64,000 nt of DNA from Marinicella gelatinilytica (GTDB taxonomy: Bacteria > Pseudomonadota > Gammaproteobacteria > Xanthomonadales > Marinicellaceae). The notes below the pieces were generated by a model. That model did not search any database, was not told the origin of the DNA, and worked only from the letters and a program-made list of their open reading frames with translations. Shown one piece after another: positions 50,504 through 59,150 of this stretch (position 1 is the first letter of the stretch; every line of letters starts with the position of its first letter). The stretch covers positions 42,935 to 106,934 of the forward strand of contig NZ_JAPMLN010000010.1 in assembly GCF_026410405.1 (NCBI RefSeq). Direction: 5' to 3'. The translations under genes and the position numbers were made by a program.

Positions 50504-50737
50504 TTACAATGCAACTGCTTTGACTATGTCATAAGTGTCTAAATAGAATTGATCATTTTTACTATTTAATTCGGTACATACATATAAATCATTATTGTAA
50601 TCATAATAATTAACAATTAATTTTATTTTTTCATGATGTATTAATTCAGAGTCAAATTCAACCCCATCAACATAAACAGGACATGATTGTGGTTTTAATT
50701 TAATGGTGTATTTTTTTCCTTGCATTAACATACCCAT
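50504..50737 (-). CDS. Small AT-rich orphan protein
   Basis: 77 residues, no signal peptide, YDYNNDLYVCTEL and a C-terminal VKAVAL. AAGG lies ahead of the first of three in-frame ATG codons. Its sequence is much more AT-rich than hrpA. No family recognised. Confidence 0.5.
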   Translation of the reverse strand: MGMLMQGKKYTIKLKPQSCPVYVDGVEFDSELIHHEKIKLIVNYYDYNNDLYVCTELNSKNDQFYLDTYDIVKAVAL

Positions 50738-50850
50738 AATATTTACCTTATATTTAATAAAATTTAATTATATAGTAAAAAAATACAAATTTTTATTTAT
50801 CTTTATCATAAAATAATATCTTAATTTTTCTTATTCGGAGAAGTAATTTA

Positions 50851-51138
50851 ATGCGACAATTTAAATTAATTACCATCTTATTGTTCATGTTTTTGAATGG
50901 GATTTCTAACTCTCAAACAGATTGCGAAAGTGGTCATTGGATTAAGTCTAAATCTAAGGATGGTTCTATAATTATTCTTGAAGATAAATCGGTTTGGCAA
51001 GTTGAATCTGTTGATACTATTGATTCAAAGTTATGGTTGCGCTTAGATGAAATTATTGTTTGCGATTATAAGTTGATAAATGTAGATAACGACACAACGG
51101 TTGAAGCTAAACAAATTAAATCACGTCGTTATTATTAG
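50851..51138 (+). CDS. Small exported AT-rich orphan protein
   Basis: 95 residues with a signal peptide (about 1-21, NGISNSQ). Mature part has Cys in TDCESGHW and VCDYKL. Strong CGGAGAAG ribosome site. Nothing else recognised. Confidence 0.6.
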   Translation: MRQFKLITILLFMFLNGISNSQTDCESGHWIKSKSKDGSIIILEDKSVWQVESVDTIDSKLWLRLDEIIVCDYKLINVDNDTTVEAKQIKSRRYY

Positions 51139-51166
51139 ATAACTCACCAGCTTTTATGTCGGTTTT

Positions 51167-51189
51167 CGCGTTGCTCAGCCCAACCTGCC
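51167..51189. repeat. Decayed half REP
   Basis: CGCGTTGCTCAGCCCAACCTGCC resembles the TTAGCCCAACCTAC arm of the REPINs near 52.3 and 53.0 kb, without a partner arm. Confidence 0.4.
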
Positions 51190-51255
51190 AGACTTGATAA
51201 GTCAATAATACCATATCAAACTCAGTCAGATTTCGATGATAAATCATTTTTGAGT

Positions 51256-51777
51256 TTATTGTGAAAAATATCTTTCACACACACTCAAATCTATTTTATA
51301 TTCTTTTATTAGTTCTCCGTCCAAAGTTTTAAATCTATTAATTTTGTAAAATCCATTTTGACTCATTTTATCGATGTAGAATTTGCAAGTTTGCTGAATT
51401 GCATATGATTCATGTTCTAAATACGATAACTTATATGCTGCTTTAGCCATTTTCAGTGTCATGTGTTTACCTGCATAAAGAACATAAGTAGATTCGACAC
51501 CAATCCAATCATTAGTTAATCTATTTTTTTCTGGAACAAATTCAAATTCATACTCCGAGAATGTCTTTACACGTTCAGATATATCATTTTTGTTATCGTG
51601 TAATCTCTTATTAGATTGTTCGACCAATCCTTCAAGCCATATTTGATATTTATGATCTTTTGTTACTAAGCCCTGTTTGTTTTTTTCTGTTTTATCTTCA
51701 CTGCAAGCAAAAATAAAGATCATAATGAAGCTATAGAAAACTCCTTTTAAAATTTTTAACCAATTTTTTTTATGCAT
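51256..51777 (-). CDS. AT-rich predicted lipoprotein
   Basis: 173 residues from the chosen ATG (MHKKNWLKILKG). Lipobox IFAC, then Lys-rich. Two or three further cysteines near the C-terminus. The longer frame begins four codons upstream. No family recognised. Confidence 0.55.
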   Translation of the reverse strand: MHKKNWLKILKGVFYSFIMIFIFACSEDKTEKNKQGLVTKDHKYQIWLEGLVEQSNKRLHDNKNDISERVKTFSEYEFEFVPEKNRLTNDWIGVESTYVLYAGKHMTLKMAKAAYKLSYLEHESYAIQQTCKFYIDKMSQNGFYKINRFKTLDGELIKEYKIDLSVCERYFSQ

Positions 51778-51807
51778 TATCGTTACCATTATAATTAGTA
51801 TATTGAG

Positions 51808-52194
51808 CTATTTATCTAAATCATTAATATATTCATTTCTCCAGGAGTTTAACGAAAATATTAAAATCATAACACTTAAAAATATAAGTGAGTCTAATAA
51901 TTGCCAGCCCCATCCAGCCCAAAGTCTATTGGTTCCTAAGAAATACTTAATCATCCAAGGAGCGGGTTTGAGTTCTCTCCCAATACCATCAGTGACTTGG
52001 AAATATGGATTTTGAGACTCTAAGATTTCTCTGATAAGAACTTGATCTTTGATATTTGTTATTGGTAAAAAATGCCATTGCTTTGGTTGATTGCTTGATG
52101 TGATTTCAGTTGTTATTACAAAATATGACAATACAAAAACACTGATAGAAGTGAATATGATAATAATCATAATGAATTTTAATATTTTGGCCAT
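51808..52194 (-). CDS. AT-rich small membrane protein
   Basis: 128 residues with two membrane helices (about 5-27 and 97-115). The loop between them is about 70 residues and would face the periplasm or cytoplasm. No ribosome site stands out. No family recognised. Confidence 0.5.
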   Translation of the reverse strand: MAKILKFIMIIIIFTSISVFVLSYFVITTEITSSNQPKQWHFLPITNIKDQVLIREILESQNPYFQVTDGIGRELKPAPWMIKYFLGTNRLWAGWGWQLLDSLIFLSVMILIFSLNSWRNEYINDLDK

Positions 52195-52316
52195 ACAATA
52201 CGCTCAAATTTATAAATAATAGAGTTATCACATTTTTTAATGATTAATAATTACATTAAAAATATTTAAATTCAACGTTTTGATAATAAAAAATAATGTT
52301 TAACATTATATAGCAT
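52195..52316. other. AT-rich spacer before the RAYT locus
   Basis: About 120 bases of very AT-rich DNA without hairpin or gene. Confidence 0.5.
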
Positions 52317-52393
52317 GTAGGTTGGGCTAAGCGTAGCGCAGCCCAACATCAAGCCGGATTCAAAAATGTTGCGCTGCGCTTAGCCCAACCTAC
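52317..52393. repeat. REPIN downstream of the RAYT gene
   Basis: Left arm GTAGGTTGGGCTAAGCG (52317-52333) continues to 52349 with TAGCGCAGCCCAACAT; right arm 52366-52393 is its inverted copy, with five bases missing near the loop side. The two arms form a long hairpin. It is the same element as at 52968-53053. Confidence 0.85.
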
Positions 52394-52399
52394 GGTAAA

Positions 52400-52939
52400 T
52401 TATGGGATGTTCTCGCCAAAATTTTGATGTTCATGTATTCGGTTGTCATTACCCCAGTTTTTGTCGTAGATACCTAAATCAATGTATTTGTGAATGGTTG
52501 AATAGGCCCAATCGCTGGGTTTTTGGGCGTGGCCGTGTTTAACCGGATTGTAATGGATGTAATCAACATGTTTTTGGTAATCATCTTCATCACGGATTAA
52601 ATGTTCCCAATATCGCCTTTGCCAAATGCCACGCTCTCTTTTTCTTAGGCGACTTGGATTAATACGTTCAGTTTTTGGGATTTTTTTGGAGAAGCCTGAT
52701 TTGATTAACATAATACGTTTGGGGTAATCGTTATCATTTTCCGGTAGTGTCATCATAATATGAAAATGCTCGGGCATAATAACCTTGGCATCTAATTTGA
52801 AGGGATGTTTGTGTTTAACTTGATTAATAACATCACGCAACACATCAAATTTCATAACTAATAAATAGCTGCGTCTGTCAGCTAAATTTATCGTGAAAAA
52901 ATAACAAGCGCCTGTGATATTTGCCCTTCGATATTGCAT
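52400..52939 (-). CDS. REP-associated tyrosine transposase (RAYT, Y1_Tnp family)
   Basis: 179 residues from the chosen ATG (MQYRRANITGACYFF). HUH-type endonuclease motif EHFHIMM, and the tyrosine motif YIHYNPVKHG. RAYTs act on REP/REPIN single strands and spread them. The frame is open 48 codons further, but that part is the translation of the REPIN and not protein-like. A TATAAT-like box overlaps the short leader. REPINs flank it on both sides. Confidence 0.9.
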   Translation of the reverse strand: MQYRRANITGACYFFTINLADRRSYLLVMKFDVLRDVINQVKHKHPFKLDAKVIMPEHFHIMMTLPENDNDYPKRIMLIKSGFSKKIPKTERINPSRLRKRERGIWQRRYWEHLIRDEDDYQKHVDYIHYNPVKHGHAQKPSDWAYSTIHKYIDLGIYDKNWGNDNRIHEHQNFGENIP

Positions 52940-52967
52940 ATTTTCATTATATCGAAAAATAATTATC

Positions 52968-53053
52968 GTAGGTTGGGCTAAGCGTAGCGCAGCCCAACCC
53001 AACGTACAATATATCACGTGATGTTGGGCTGCGCTCTGCTTAGCCCAACCTAC
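52968..53053. repeat. REPIN upstream of the RAYT gene
   Basis: Left arm GTAGGTTGGGCTAAGCGTAG (52968-52987, continuing to 52998) and right arm 53023-53053, its inverted copy with the one- or two-base differences CTCTGC versus GCGTAG. A 24-base AT-rich loop separates them. Its outer end reaches into the end of the next gene. Confidence 0.85.
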
Positions 53054-53060
53054 ATTATGG

Positions 53061-54278
53061 TTATAATTTGTGTAAAACCTCAATTAATCGGCTCACTTCT
53101 TCGGGGCTGTTGTAGTGAGCTAACGATACTCGGACGACACCGTGTTGATTGCGGAGACCTAAGGTGTCAATCAATGCCACGGCGTAGAAATCGCCGTAGC
53201 GGATGCCTAAACCTTGTTGGTTGGCTTGTTGAGCCACATCTTGACTGCTGAGGGTTTTATGAATAAAAGAAACGGTGGCGACGCGTTGGTTTTTGTCTGC
53301 CACAGTATCACCGATGATGCGAATATCTTTATGGGTATATAAGAACTCAATAAGTGGTTCGATCAGTTGTTGTTCATAATCAGCGATGGCGTTATAGGCA
53401 AGGTTTAAATTTTCGCGTAATGATGAATGACCGTTGTTATGGTGCCGGCCTAAGGTTAGCAGATATCGTATGGCACCATGGATGCCACAGATGAGTTCAT
53501 AATTAACATTGCCGGGTTGGAAACGATAAGGCGTGTCTTTGATAAAACGGTGGTTAATACCGGGTAAGCGTTGCAGATTTTCATGTTTTCCGTATAAAAC
53601 CGCTTGGTGTGGGCCAAATGTTTTATAAAAACTAAAAAAATAATAGTCTACACCTAACGCTTGAACATCCAGGAGACGATGCGGTGCATAAGCCACCCCA
53701 TCGACACATATGTCCGCGCCATGGTTATGGACGACTTCTGCCCAATCGGCAATGGGGTTAATGTGGCCGTAAATATTTGACACGTGGGTACAACAAACCA
53801 GACGGGTTTTATCACAGAGTAATTTATTAAGTTCGGATATTTCTAATTCGTGGGTTTCGGTATTCACGCGCCAGTGTTTAATAACAATACCTTGGTCCTG
53901 TAAATCCAGCCAACAACTGCGGTTGGCTTCATGATCGACATCCGTGATAATGACTTCGTCACCCGGCTGCCAGGTTTTCATTAGCTGTAAACTTAGCATG
54001 CGGGTTAACCAGGTACTGGATGCGCCAACAATCACTTCTTCCGACTGCTTGGCATTGAGCCAGGTGCTGATAGCAGATTGAGCTTGAGTGACCCGCTTGA
54101 CAGCTTCTTTTGAAGTGCCGTAATCAGCGCCTAACTGGACATTACACTGGGTTAAGAAATCATTGATGCCTGAAATGGCGCTTTGTGATATTTGTGAACC
54201 GCCGGCATTATCCAGTAAGACATCTGTGGTGTGACCAAGGCCGGGGAATTGACTGCGGACCCAAGATAAATCAAGCAT
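53061..54278 (-). CDS. SufS-like aminotransferase-V protein lacking the desulfurase cysteine
   Basis: 405 residues. Fold-type I PLP enzyme: Lys219 in SFYKTFG is the PLP lysine, with Asp193 (CVDGVAYAPH) and His116. The family is the cysteine-desulfurase-like group (VC1184 type). Where SufS carries Cys in RxGxxC, this protein has IRYGDFYA (residues 359-366), so the persulfide cysteine is missing. It may be an aminotransferase or lyase. Start ATG with no strong ribosome site. Confidence 0.85.
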   Translation of the reverse strand: MLDLSWVRSQFPGLGHTTDVLLDNAGGSQISQSAISGINDFLTQCNVQLGADYGTSKEAVKRVTQAQSAISTWLNAKQSEEVIVGASSTWLTRMLSLQLMKTWQPGDEVIITDVDHEANRSCWLDLQDQGIVIKHWRVNTETHELEISELNKLLCDKTRLVCCTHVSNIYGHINPIADWAEVVHNHGADICVDGVAYAPHRLLDVQALGVDYYFFSFYKTFGPHQAVLYGKHENLQRLPGINHRFIKDTPYRFQPGNVNYELICGIHGAIRYLLTLGRHHNNGHSSLRENLNLAYNAIADYEQQLIEPLIEFLYTHKDIRIIGDTVADKNQRVATVSFIHKTLSSQDVAQQANQQGLGIRYGDFYAVALIDTLGLRNQHGVVRVSLAHYNSPEEVSRLIEVLHKL

Positions 54279-54406
54279 AAAATTGATTGGTTATAAAAAC
54301 ATCAGTGTACTGTATTGTGTTAAAAAAATCAGCTTAGGCCACGATTCTTGACCTATTTTTCACTGCGTTTTTGTTACTTTAATACCATTAAAAATCAGGT
54401 GGTAAC

Positions 54407-54949
54407 ATGAAAATATGGATGGTTTTGGCGATTGTTGTGGCATCATTAAGTTTATATGCGTGCCGTTCGAGCAATCCAATTCAGCGGGCTGATAATGTCA
54501 ATATCGATGCTTTTATGGGCGATTGGTATGTGATTGGTCATATTCCGACCTTTATCGAAAAAGATGCCTATAACCCCTTAGAAACTTATCAACGAGGCCA
54601 AGAAAATAAGGTTAACACCACTTTTAGTTTTAACAAAGACAGCTTTGCAGGTGAGCGTAAAACTTATCGACCCACAGGTTTTATCCAGCCTGAATCCAAT
54701 GCCTATTGGAAGATGCAATTTTTATGGCCGTTTAAGTCAGAATTTATTATTTCTTATGTTGATGATGCTTATGAGCACACCATTATCGGACGTTCAAAAC
54801 GTGATTATTTATGGATTATGGCGCGACAGCCACACATCAGTGAAGATCAGTATCAGCAATTGGTGGAACGGGCGGTCAAACTTGGCTATTCGCGCGAAGA
54901 CATCATTAAAACGCCTCAGCAAAGTTTAGAAATACAAAAAACAAAATAA
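54407..54949 (+). CDS. blc: Outer-membrane lipocalin (Blc-like)
   Basis: 180 residues. Lipobox LYAC (Cys about 19), lipocalin GxW motif GDWYVIG and a later YLWIMARQP motif. Bacterial Blc-type lipoproteins bind lysophospholipids or fatty acids at the outer membrane. AGGTGG precedes the ATG. Confidence 0.88.
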   Translation: MKIWMVLAIVVASLSLYACRSSNPIQRADNVNIDAFMGDWYVIGHIPTFIEKDAYNPLETYQRGQENKVNTTFSFNKDSFAGERKTYRPTGFIQPESNAYWKMQFLWPFKSEFIISYVDDAYEHTIIGRSKRDYLWIMARQPHISEDQYQQLVERAVKLGYSREDIIKTPQQSLEIQKTK

Positions 54950-55124
54950 CGACCATGTATTAGAGATAACGATTGTAACCTATTGTAAATAAAACAAATT
55001 ATTAGCGTAAAGTTTACGGTATCTTAATGTGATCACTGTATAATAAATATATCTTGACGATAAGCAGTGAGGCTTATTCAAGTTAATTTAATTAATCACA
55101 AACATAACTTTAAAAGGAGTAATT

Positions 55125-55460
55125 ATGCAACATACTAATATATTATCAGCAGATTCACTTAAAGGTAATGATGTTAAGAATTTTGAGGGTGAAAGCTTGG
55201 GTGATATCAAAGACTTTATGGTCGACACCCAAACCGGACAAGTAAATTATGCCGTATTAGATTTTGGTGGTTTTCTTGGAATCGGTAATAAGCTTTTTGC
55301 AGTCCCTATGGAAGCCATGAAATTAGATAACGAAAATAAATGCTTTAAAATGGATATCAACCAAGAGAAGCTTAAAAATGCTGAAGGCTTTGATAAAGAC
55401 CATTGGCCGAATTTTGCAGATGCGCAATGGCAGGCTAAGAACAACAGCTATTATCTCTAA
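55125..55460 (+). CDS. PRC-barrel domain protein
   Basis: 111 residues. PRC-barrel beta-domain (GESLGDIKDFMVDTQTGQVN to AVPMEAM), with a helical tail. AAAAGGAG ribosome site. A good terminator follows. A TATAAT-like box lies at about 55040. PRC-barrel proteins often respond to envelope or oxidative stress; the role is unknown. Confidence 0.85.
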   Translation: MQHTNILSADSLKGNDVKNFEGESLGDIKDFMVDTQTGQVNYAVLDFGGFLGIGNKLFAVPMEAMKLDNENKCFKMDINQEKLKNAEGFDKDHWPNFADAQWQAKNNSYYL

Positions 55461-55482
55461 TTGTATTTATTAGATAACGAGG

Positions 55483-55510
55483 AAAAGGGCGATGCATTCG
55501 CCCTTTTTTT
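55483..55510 (+). terminator. Terminator of the PRC-barrel gene
   Basis: AAAAGGGCGA, loop TGCAT, TCGCCCTTTT and more T. A 10-bp stem. Confidence 0.85.
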
Positions 55511-55723
55511 ATGGCTGTAATTCTTAACTTAATTTAAATCAATAGAAGCACTGATTGATTCATATTTTAAGGAATTGAGACAAGCTCTAACCTGTGACTT
55601 TTTAGCGGCCTATTGAAAGCAGATTGCATATTTATCATATCTAATGGTGTTCTTTTCCACACTAAATTTCTAAAAATTGCTAAGATAAAAATAACTTTCG
55701 CCATCCTTATTTATTGTTATAAG

Positions 55724-55760
55724 CGTGATTGATAAGCAGGTCATGGGATTATCAAGCACG
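55724..55760 (+). promoter_or_regulatory. Inverted repeat in the leader of the mgtC-like gene
   Basis: CGTGATTGATAA and TTATCAAGCACG form a 12-bp stem with one mismatch and a 13-base loop, 38 bases before the ATG. It may be an RNA hairpin or an operator. Confidence 0.4.
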
Positions 55761-55797
55761 ATAAGACAACCGTTTTAAATCAGTGAGGGTTATAAAA

Positions 55798-56265
55798 ATG
55801 TATGAGCTAATAGAAAATTATGTTGTAAACCCTCTTGAATGGATGGCCATGTTAAAAAACTTTGGGCTGGTATTTGTTGCGTTAATTATTTCCTTACCCA
55901 TAGCCTATAACCGTGAACAAGGATCAAAAAGTGCCGGTTTGAGAACTTATCCATTGGTGTCGGTGGCTACTTGTTCTTATACCTTATTAGCACTTCAGGT
56001 TTTAGATGGTTCTGATGCCCTTGGAAAATATATGGCGGGAATAATTACCGGCATTGGATTTATTGGTGGTGGCGCCATACTCAAAGGAAAAGATAACGCT
56101 GAAGTAAATGGTCTTGCAACGGCTGCCAGTATCTGGAATACCGGCGCCATTGGTATGTCTGTGGCTTGGCAGAAATTTGAAATTGCAATTATGATTGCGC
56201 TTATCAACTTTATAATTTTGAGTATAGGCAGAAAAGCCAAAGATGCCATTTGTGATGATGATTGA
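55798..56265 (+). CDS. MgtC/SapB-family membrane protein
   Basis: 155 residues from the chosen ATG (MYELIENYVV). Four or five membrane helices. MgtC motif GIGFIGGGAILKG and GLATAASIWNTGAIGMSV. GAGGG lies 9 bases before the ATG. A GTG five codons earlier is open. Function in this family: magnesium stress or virulence-related inhibition of F-ATPase; not established for SapB-type members. Confidence 0.85.
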   Translation: MYELIENYVVNPLEWMAMLKNFGLVFVALIISLPIAYNREQGSKSAGLRTYPLVSVATCSYTLLALQVLDGSDALGKYMAGIITGIGFIGGGAILKGKDNAEVNGLATAASIWNTGAIGMSVAWQKFEIAIMIALINFIILSIGRKAKDAICDDD

Positions 56266-56525
56266 ATACTGTTGAGATATCGATCCACGTCAATCTAAGA
56301 TTGACTCAAAAATTAAATATCACAAGAAATGGTTCCATACCCGTAGTACTGTCATTCACCCTGATAATGATTGTTCTCAATCAGTCATTGAGCGACACAA
56401 CACGTACTAAGTCATCATAAGTCAATGAAAAATAAATAGATTTTATTATTCATTAAGGTTTTCTTTACGGCAATTTAACCTGGGTTTGTTATCATTAATT
56501 TTCCTTAAAAAAAGAGATAACGACA
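56266..56525. other. Intergenic region, AT-rich
   Basis: About 260 bases. GTCAATC-TAA-GATTGAC (56289-56305) is a 7-bp hairpin without a T run. A weak promoter (TTTACG, 17 bases, TGTTAT) lies before the ATG at 56526. Confidence 0.4.
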
Positions 56526-58217
56526 ATGAAAAAGATAATGATGTTATTCCTTAGTATGCTCCCCGTCGCATTATTACAGGCTCAGCCGGTAACCGTGGTG
56601 GAGGATTCCTTTGTTTCAGCCAACTTTTTCACCGCCATTATTACCGGTGTGATTCTGGCCCTGGCCATTCAGTTTGTGTTGACCGCATTATCGGTGGCCT
56701 TAGGTGTGTCTGCCATTGGTGATATTCGCAGCCGTTATGTGGAGTCCAAATTGGACGTGTCACCGGATGAAACGGACAGCCGTGACATCAATAGTGATGA
56801 TTTTGGCGATAAAGTGTCACTGGGTGTTAAAGTCACCAGTGGCTTTGGCTTATGGAGCGTGTTAACCACCTGTATTGCTTTATTCGTTGGTACTGCTTTG
56901 GCCATCAATTTAAGTGTAATTCAAACACCTGTTACAGCCGCAGTGATGGCCTTGGTTATCTGGGCGGTGTTTTTTATTTTATTGTTCTATTTAGAAGCCA
57001 AAGTAGCGGGTACCGTGATTGGTAATCTGATTACCACGGTCACAGCCGGCATAAAAAGTGGCAGCCAAGCCGTGGCCGGTTTATTTGAACCCTCTGACGA
57101 TAAGAAATTAGATCATTTGATTAGTCGCAGCATTGCCACGGTGAAAGATGAAGTTAGTAGCCAATTTGACTGGCAGTCTGTGTCTAAAAAAGTCGATAAT
57201 TTCAGTGCTCAGTTAGACCGCAAAGTACCGGATTATGATGATTTACGCGCTGATCTTAATGACATGGTGAAAAAATCACGCCACAGAGATAACAGCGCCA
57301 TGTGGATGGTCATTCAGCAAGTGCTGTCACAAGCCATTAGTAAACAAGATAAGCTGTCTGATGAAGCGGCCAAGAAAAAAGCCGAACAACTGCGTGCTTT
57401 GATGGATGAGATGCGTGAAAGTTACGCCAAAGGTGATGGTGCCATTGATGGTTTAAAACATGTGGTGGCTAATTTTAGCAACCAGGAAAAAGCCGATGTG
57501 GACGCACGTTTACAAGAATTTCGTCAGAAATTGGTCGATGCCACCCCCGAACGTTTGTCCAAGGAGCAATTGAAGCAAGATTTGGATGCGGTATTGAATG
57601 ATCCAAATACTTTAAGCACCATTATTGCCAATAAGTTTGAAGGTGTTAATCGTGACAGCATTATTGAGGCTTTGGATAACAACACCCGGTTGGATAAAGA
57701 TCAGTTAAACAATTATGCTGATTCCGTTGAAGCGGGCATTGAGCGCATTGTTTCTGAATTTGATAAAGATAATGCCAACCGCTTAAGTAAGCGAATGGAA
57801 CGTCAGGTTGCGGCCTTTTTAGATGGCACCAATCGTGATGAATTGGCTTATGAAGTGTTGAAACAAGATGTTATTGATATGGTGGATGATCCGCGCCACA
57901 GTGTCGATGTGCTGCGTCATCGTTTAAATCAATTTGATGGCGAAACAGTTCGCGCTTTAGTGACCAATAACCGTTACATTGACGATGAACACATCGATAA
58001 AGTGGTGCAAACCATTGAAGATGCCAAAACCTATGTGGCGGATAAGTTACACAAAGCAGATGAAAAAATACGACAAAAAGTCCGTAATTTACAACGCAAA
58101 GCCGTGATTAAAGCGGAACATGCCCGTAAATTAGCGGCTGTTGCAGCCTGGTGGCTGGTGGCCTCAGCGGTGTTATCTGCCGGTGCTGCCGTATTAGCAA
58201 CCATGGTCGTGATGTAA
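56526..58217 (+). CDS. Large membrane protein with repeated helical modules
   Basis: 563 residues. An N-terminal signal-like segment (about 1-20), membrane helices (about 33-62, 108-130, 135-158), a long soluble helical region and a C-terminal helix (540-563). The soluble part has at least two related modules: residues 349-410 (LKQDLDAVLNDP) and 445-507 (LKQDVIDMVDDP), with a third, weaker one around 240 (LRADLNDMVKK). Unknown function. A very strong terminator follows. Confidence 0.7.
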   Translation: MKKIMMLFLSMLPVALLQAQPVTVVEDSFVSANFFTAIITGVILALAIQFVLTALSVALGVSAIGDIRSRYVESKLDVSPDETDSRDINSDDFGDKVSLGVKVTSGFGLWSVLTTCIALFVGTALAINLSVIQTPVTAAVMALVIWAVFFILLFYLEAKVAGTVIGNLITTVTAGIKSGSQAVAGLFEPSDDKKLDHLISRSIATVKDEVSSQFDWQSVSKKVDNFSAQLDRKVPDYDDLRADLNDMVKKSRHRDNSAMWMVIQQVLSQAISKQDKLSDEAAKKKAEQLRALMDEMRESYAKGDGAIDGLKHVVANFSNQEKADVDARLQEFRQKLVDATPERLSKEQLKQDLDAVLNDPNTLSTIIANKFEGVNRDSIIEALDNNTRLDKDQLNNYADSVEAGIERIVSEFDKDNANRLSKRMERQVAAFLDGTNRDELAYEVLKQDVIDMVDDPRHSVDVLRHRLNQFDGETVRALVTNNRYIDDEHIDKVVQTIEDAKTYVADKLHKADEKIRQKVRNLQRKAVIKAEHARKLAAVAAWWLVASAVLSAGAAVLATMVVM

Positions 58218-58256
58218 TCATTCACTTGGTTTAAAGCTGTACTGAGTCGGGTTCAT

Positions 58257-58303
58257 CCGACCACTAAAAAACCGAGCTCTTGGCTCGGTTTTTTAGTGGT
58301 CGG
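58257..58303. terminator. Bidirectional terminator with a 21-bp perfect stem
   Basis: CCGACCACTAAAAAACCGAG, one more C, loop TCTTG, then the exact complement. The right arm contains the stop codon of the minus-strand hydrolase at 58293. Confidence 0.85.
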
Positions 58304-59150
58304 GGAGAAAATCTAAAATCCGCTCGGCCACCACAGCAGCTTCCGTCATGTGTAAATGATGATGGCCGGCTAGTTTATCTAAACGTTGTGGCTTTAGGGC
58401 CTCAATGCGCTGTTGAAGGCTGGGATAATCCATGGCGTAGGTGAGCGGTTCGGCCAAAATAAGTTGCGTCGGAACCGATATGTCTGCTAAAAATTCTTGA
58501 ATTTGTTCTTCGTTTATTCGCACCATGCTGTTTAATCGTAAGCGCTTATCCGTTCGCCAATGAAAGCCTTTAATGGTCTGTTGCAAGCCACGTTCCACCA
58601 TGGGTTTTAAAATATCAGCAGGCATCGGCGTGGCTTTTTGTCTGGCTTTGATGGCATGTTCAATACTGGGGTAAAAGCGCTTGTGTTTTAAACTGTGATT
58701 TTGCCAATTATCCAGGGCTTCTCGTAAGGTCTCGGTGGCTTTACCCGCTTGGTAAGGTGGAATGGCGCCTAAGTTTTCAATCAATATCAGTTGTTCAACA
58801 GATTTTGGGTAAGCGGCTGTGAACATAGATGCCATGGCGGCACCCATGGAATGGGCCAGCAAAATTAATGGCTGGGTTAACTGATCCATGACCGCCTGTA
58901 AATCCAATAAATAATCGATAAAGGCATAATTATGGCCTATGGCGCGGTGATGCGACAGTCCGTGCCCGGGAAAATCAATGGCAATCACTTGATAACCTTG
59001 TTTAGCCAATAACGGTGCCAATTGTGCGAAACTGGCGGCATTGTCCAACCAGCCGTGAAGTGCCAGAATTAATTTGGAATGTCCGGTACCCCATTGTAAA
59101 GCACCGATATCGCCGGCGCGGGTATTAAAGGTCAGTTCGGTGGGTGTCAT
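58293..59150 (-). CDS. Alpha/beta hydrolase
   Basis: 285 residues. Nucleophile Ser in AHSMGAAM, HGWLDNAASF near the N-terminus and catalytic His in AGHHHLHM. The substrate is unknown. The start overlaps the uppP stop as ATGA. Confidence 0.85.
   Translation of the reverse strand: MTPTELTFNTRAGDIGALQWGTGHSKLILALHGWLDNAASFAQLAPLLAKQGYQVIAIDFPGHGLSHHRAIGHNYAFIDYLLDLQAVMDQLTQPLILLAHSMGAAMASMFTAAYPKSVEQLILIENLGAIPPYQAGKATETLREALDNWQNHSLKHKRFYPSIEHAIKARQKATPMPADILKPMVERGLQQTIKGFHWRTDKRLRLNSMVRINEEQIQEFLADISVPTQLILAEPLTYAMDYPSLQQRIEALKPQRLDKLAGHHHLHMTEAAVVAERILDFLPDH

Larger units (their letters stand above)
55461..55797. other. Intergenic region with terminator and mgtC leader hairpin
   Basis: About 337 bases. 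It holds the terminator at 55483-55510 and an inverted repeat near the start of the next gene. I see no further gene. Confidence 0.5.

Noticed and set aside
52940..53083. N-terminal 48-codon extension of the RAYT frame
   Set aside because: It is the translation of the upstream REPIN and would overlap the end of the next gene.
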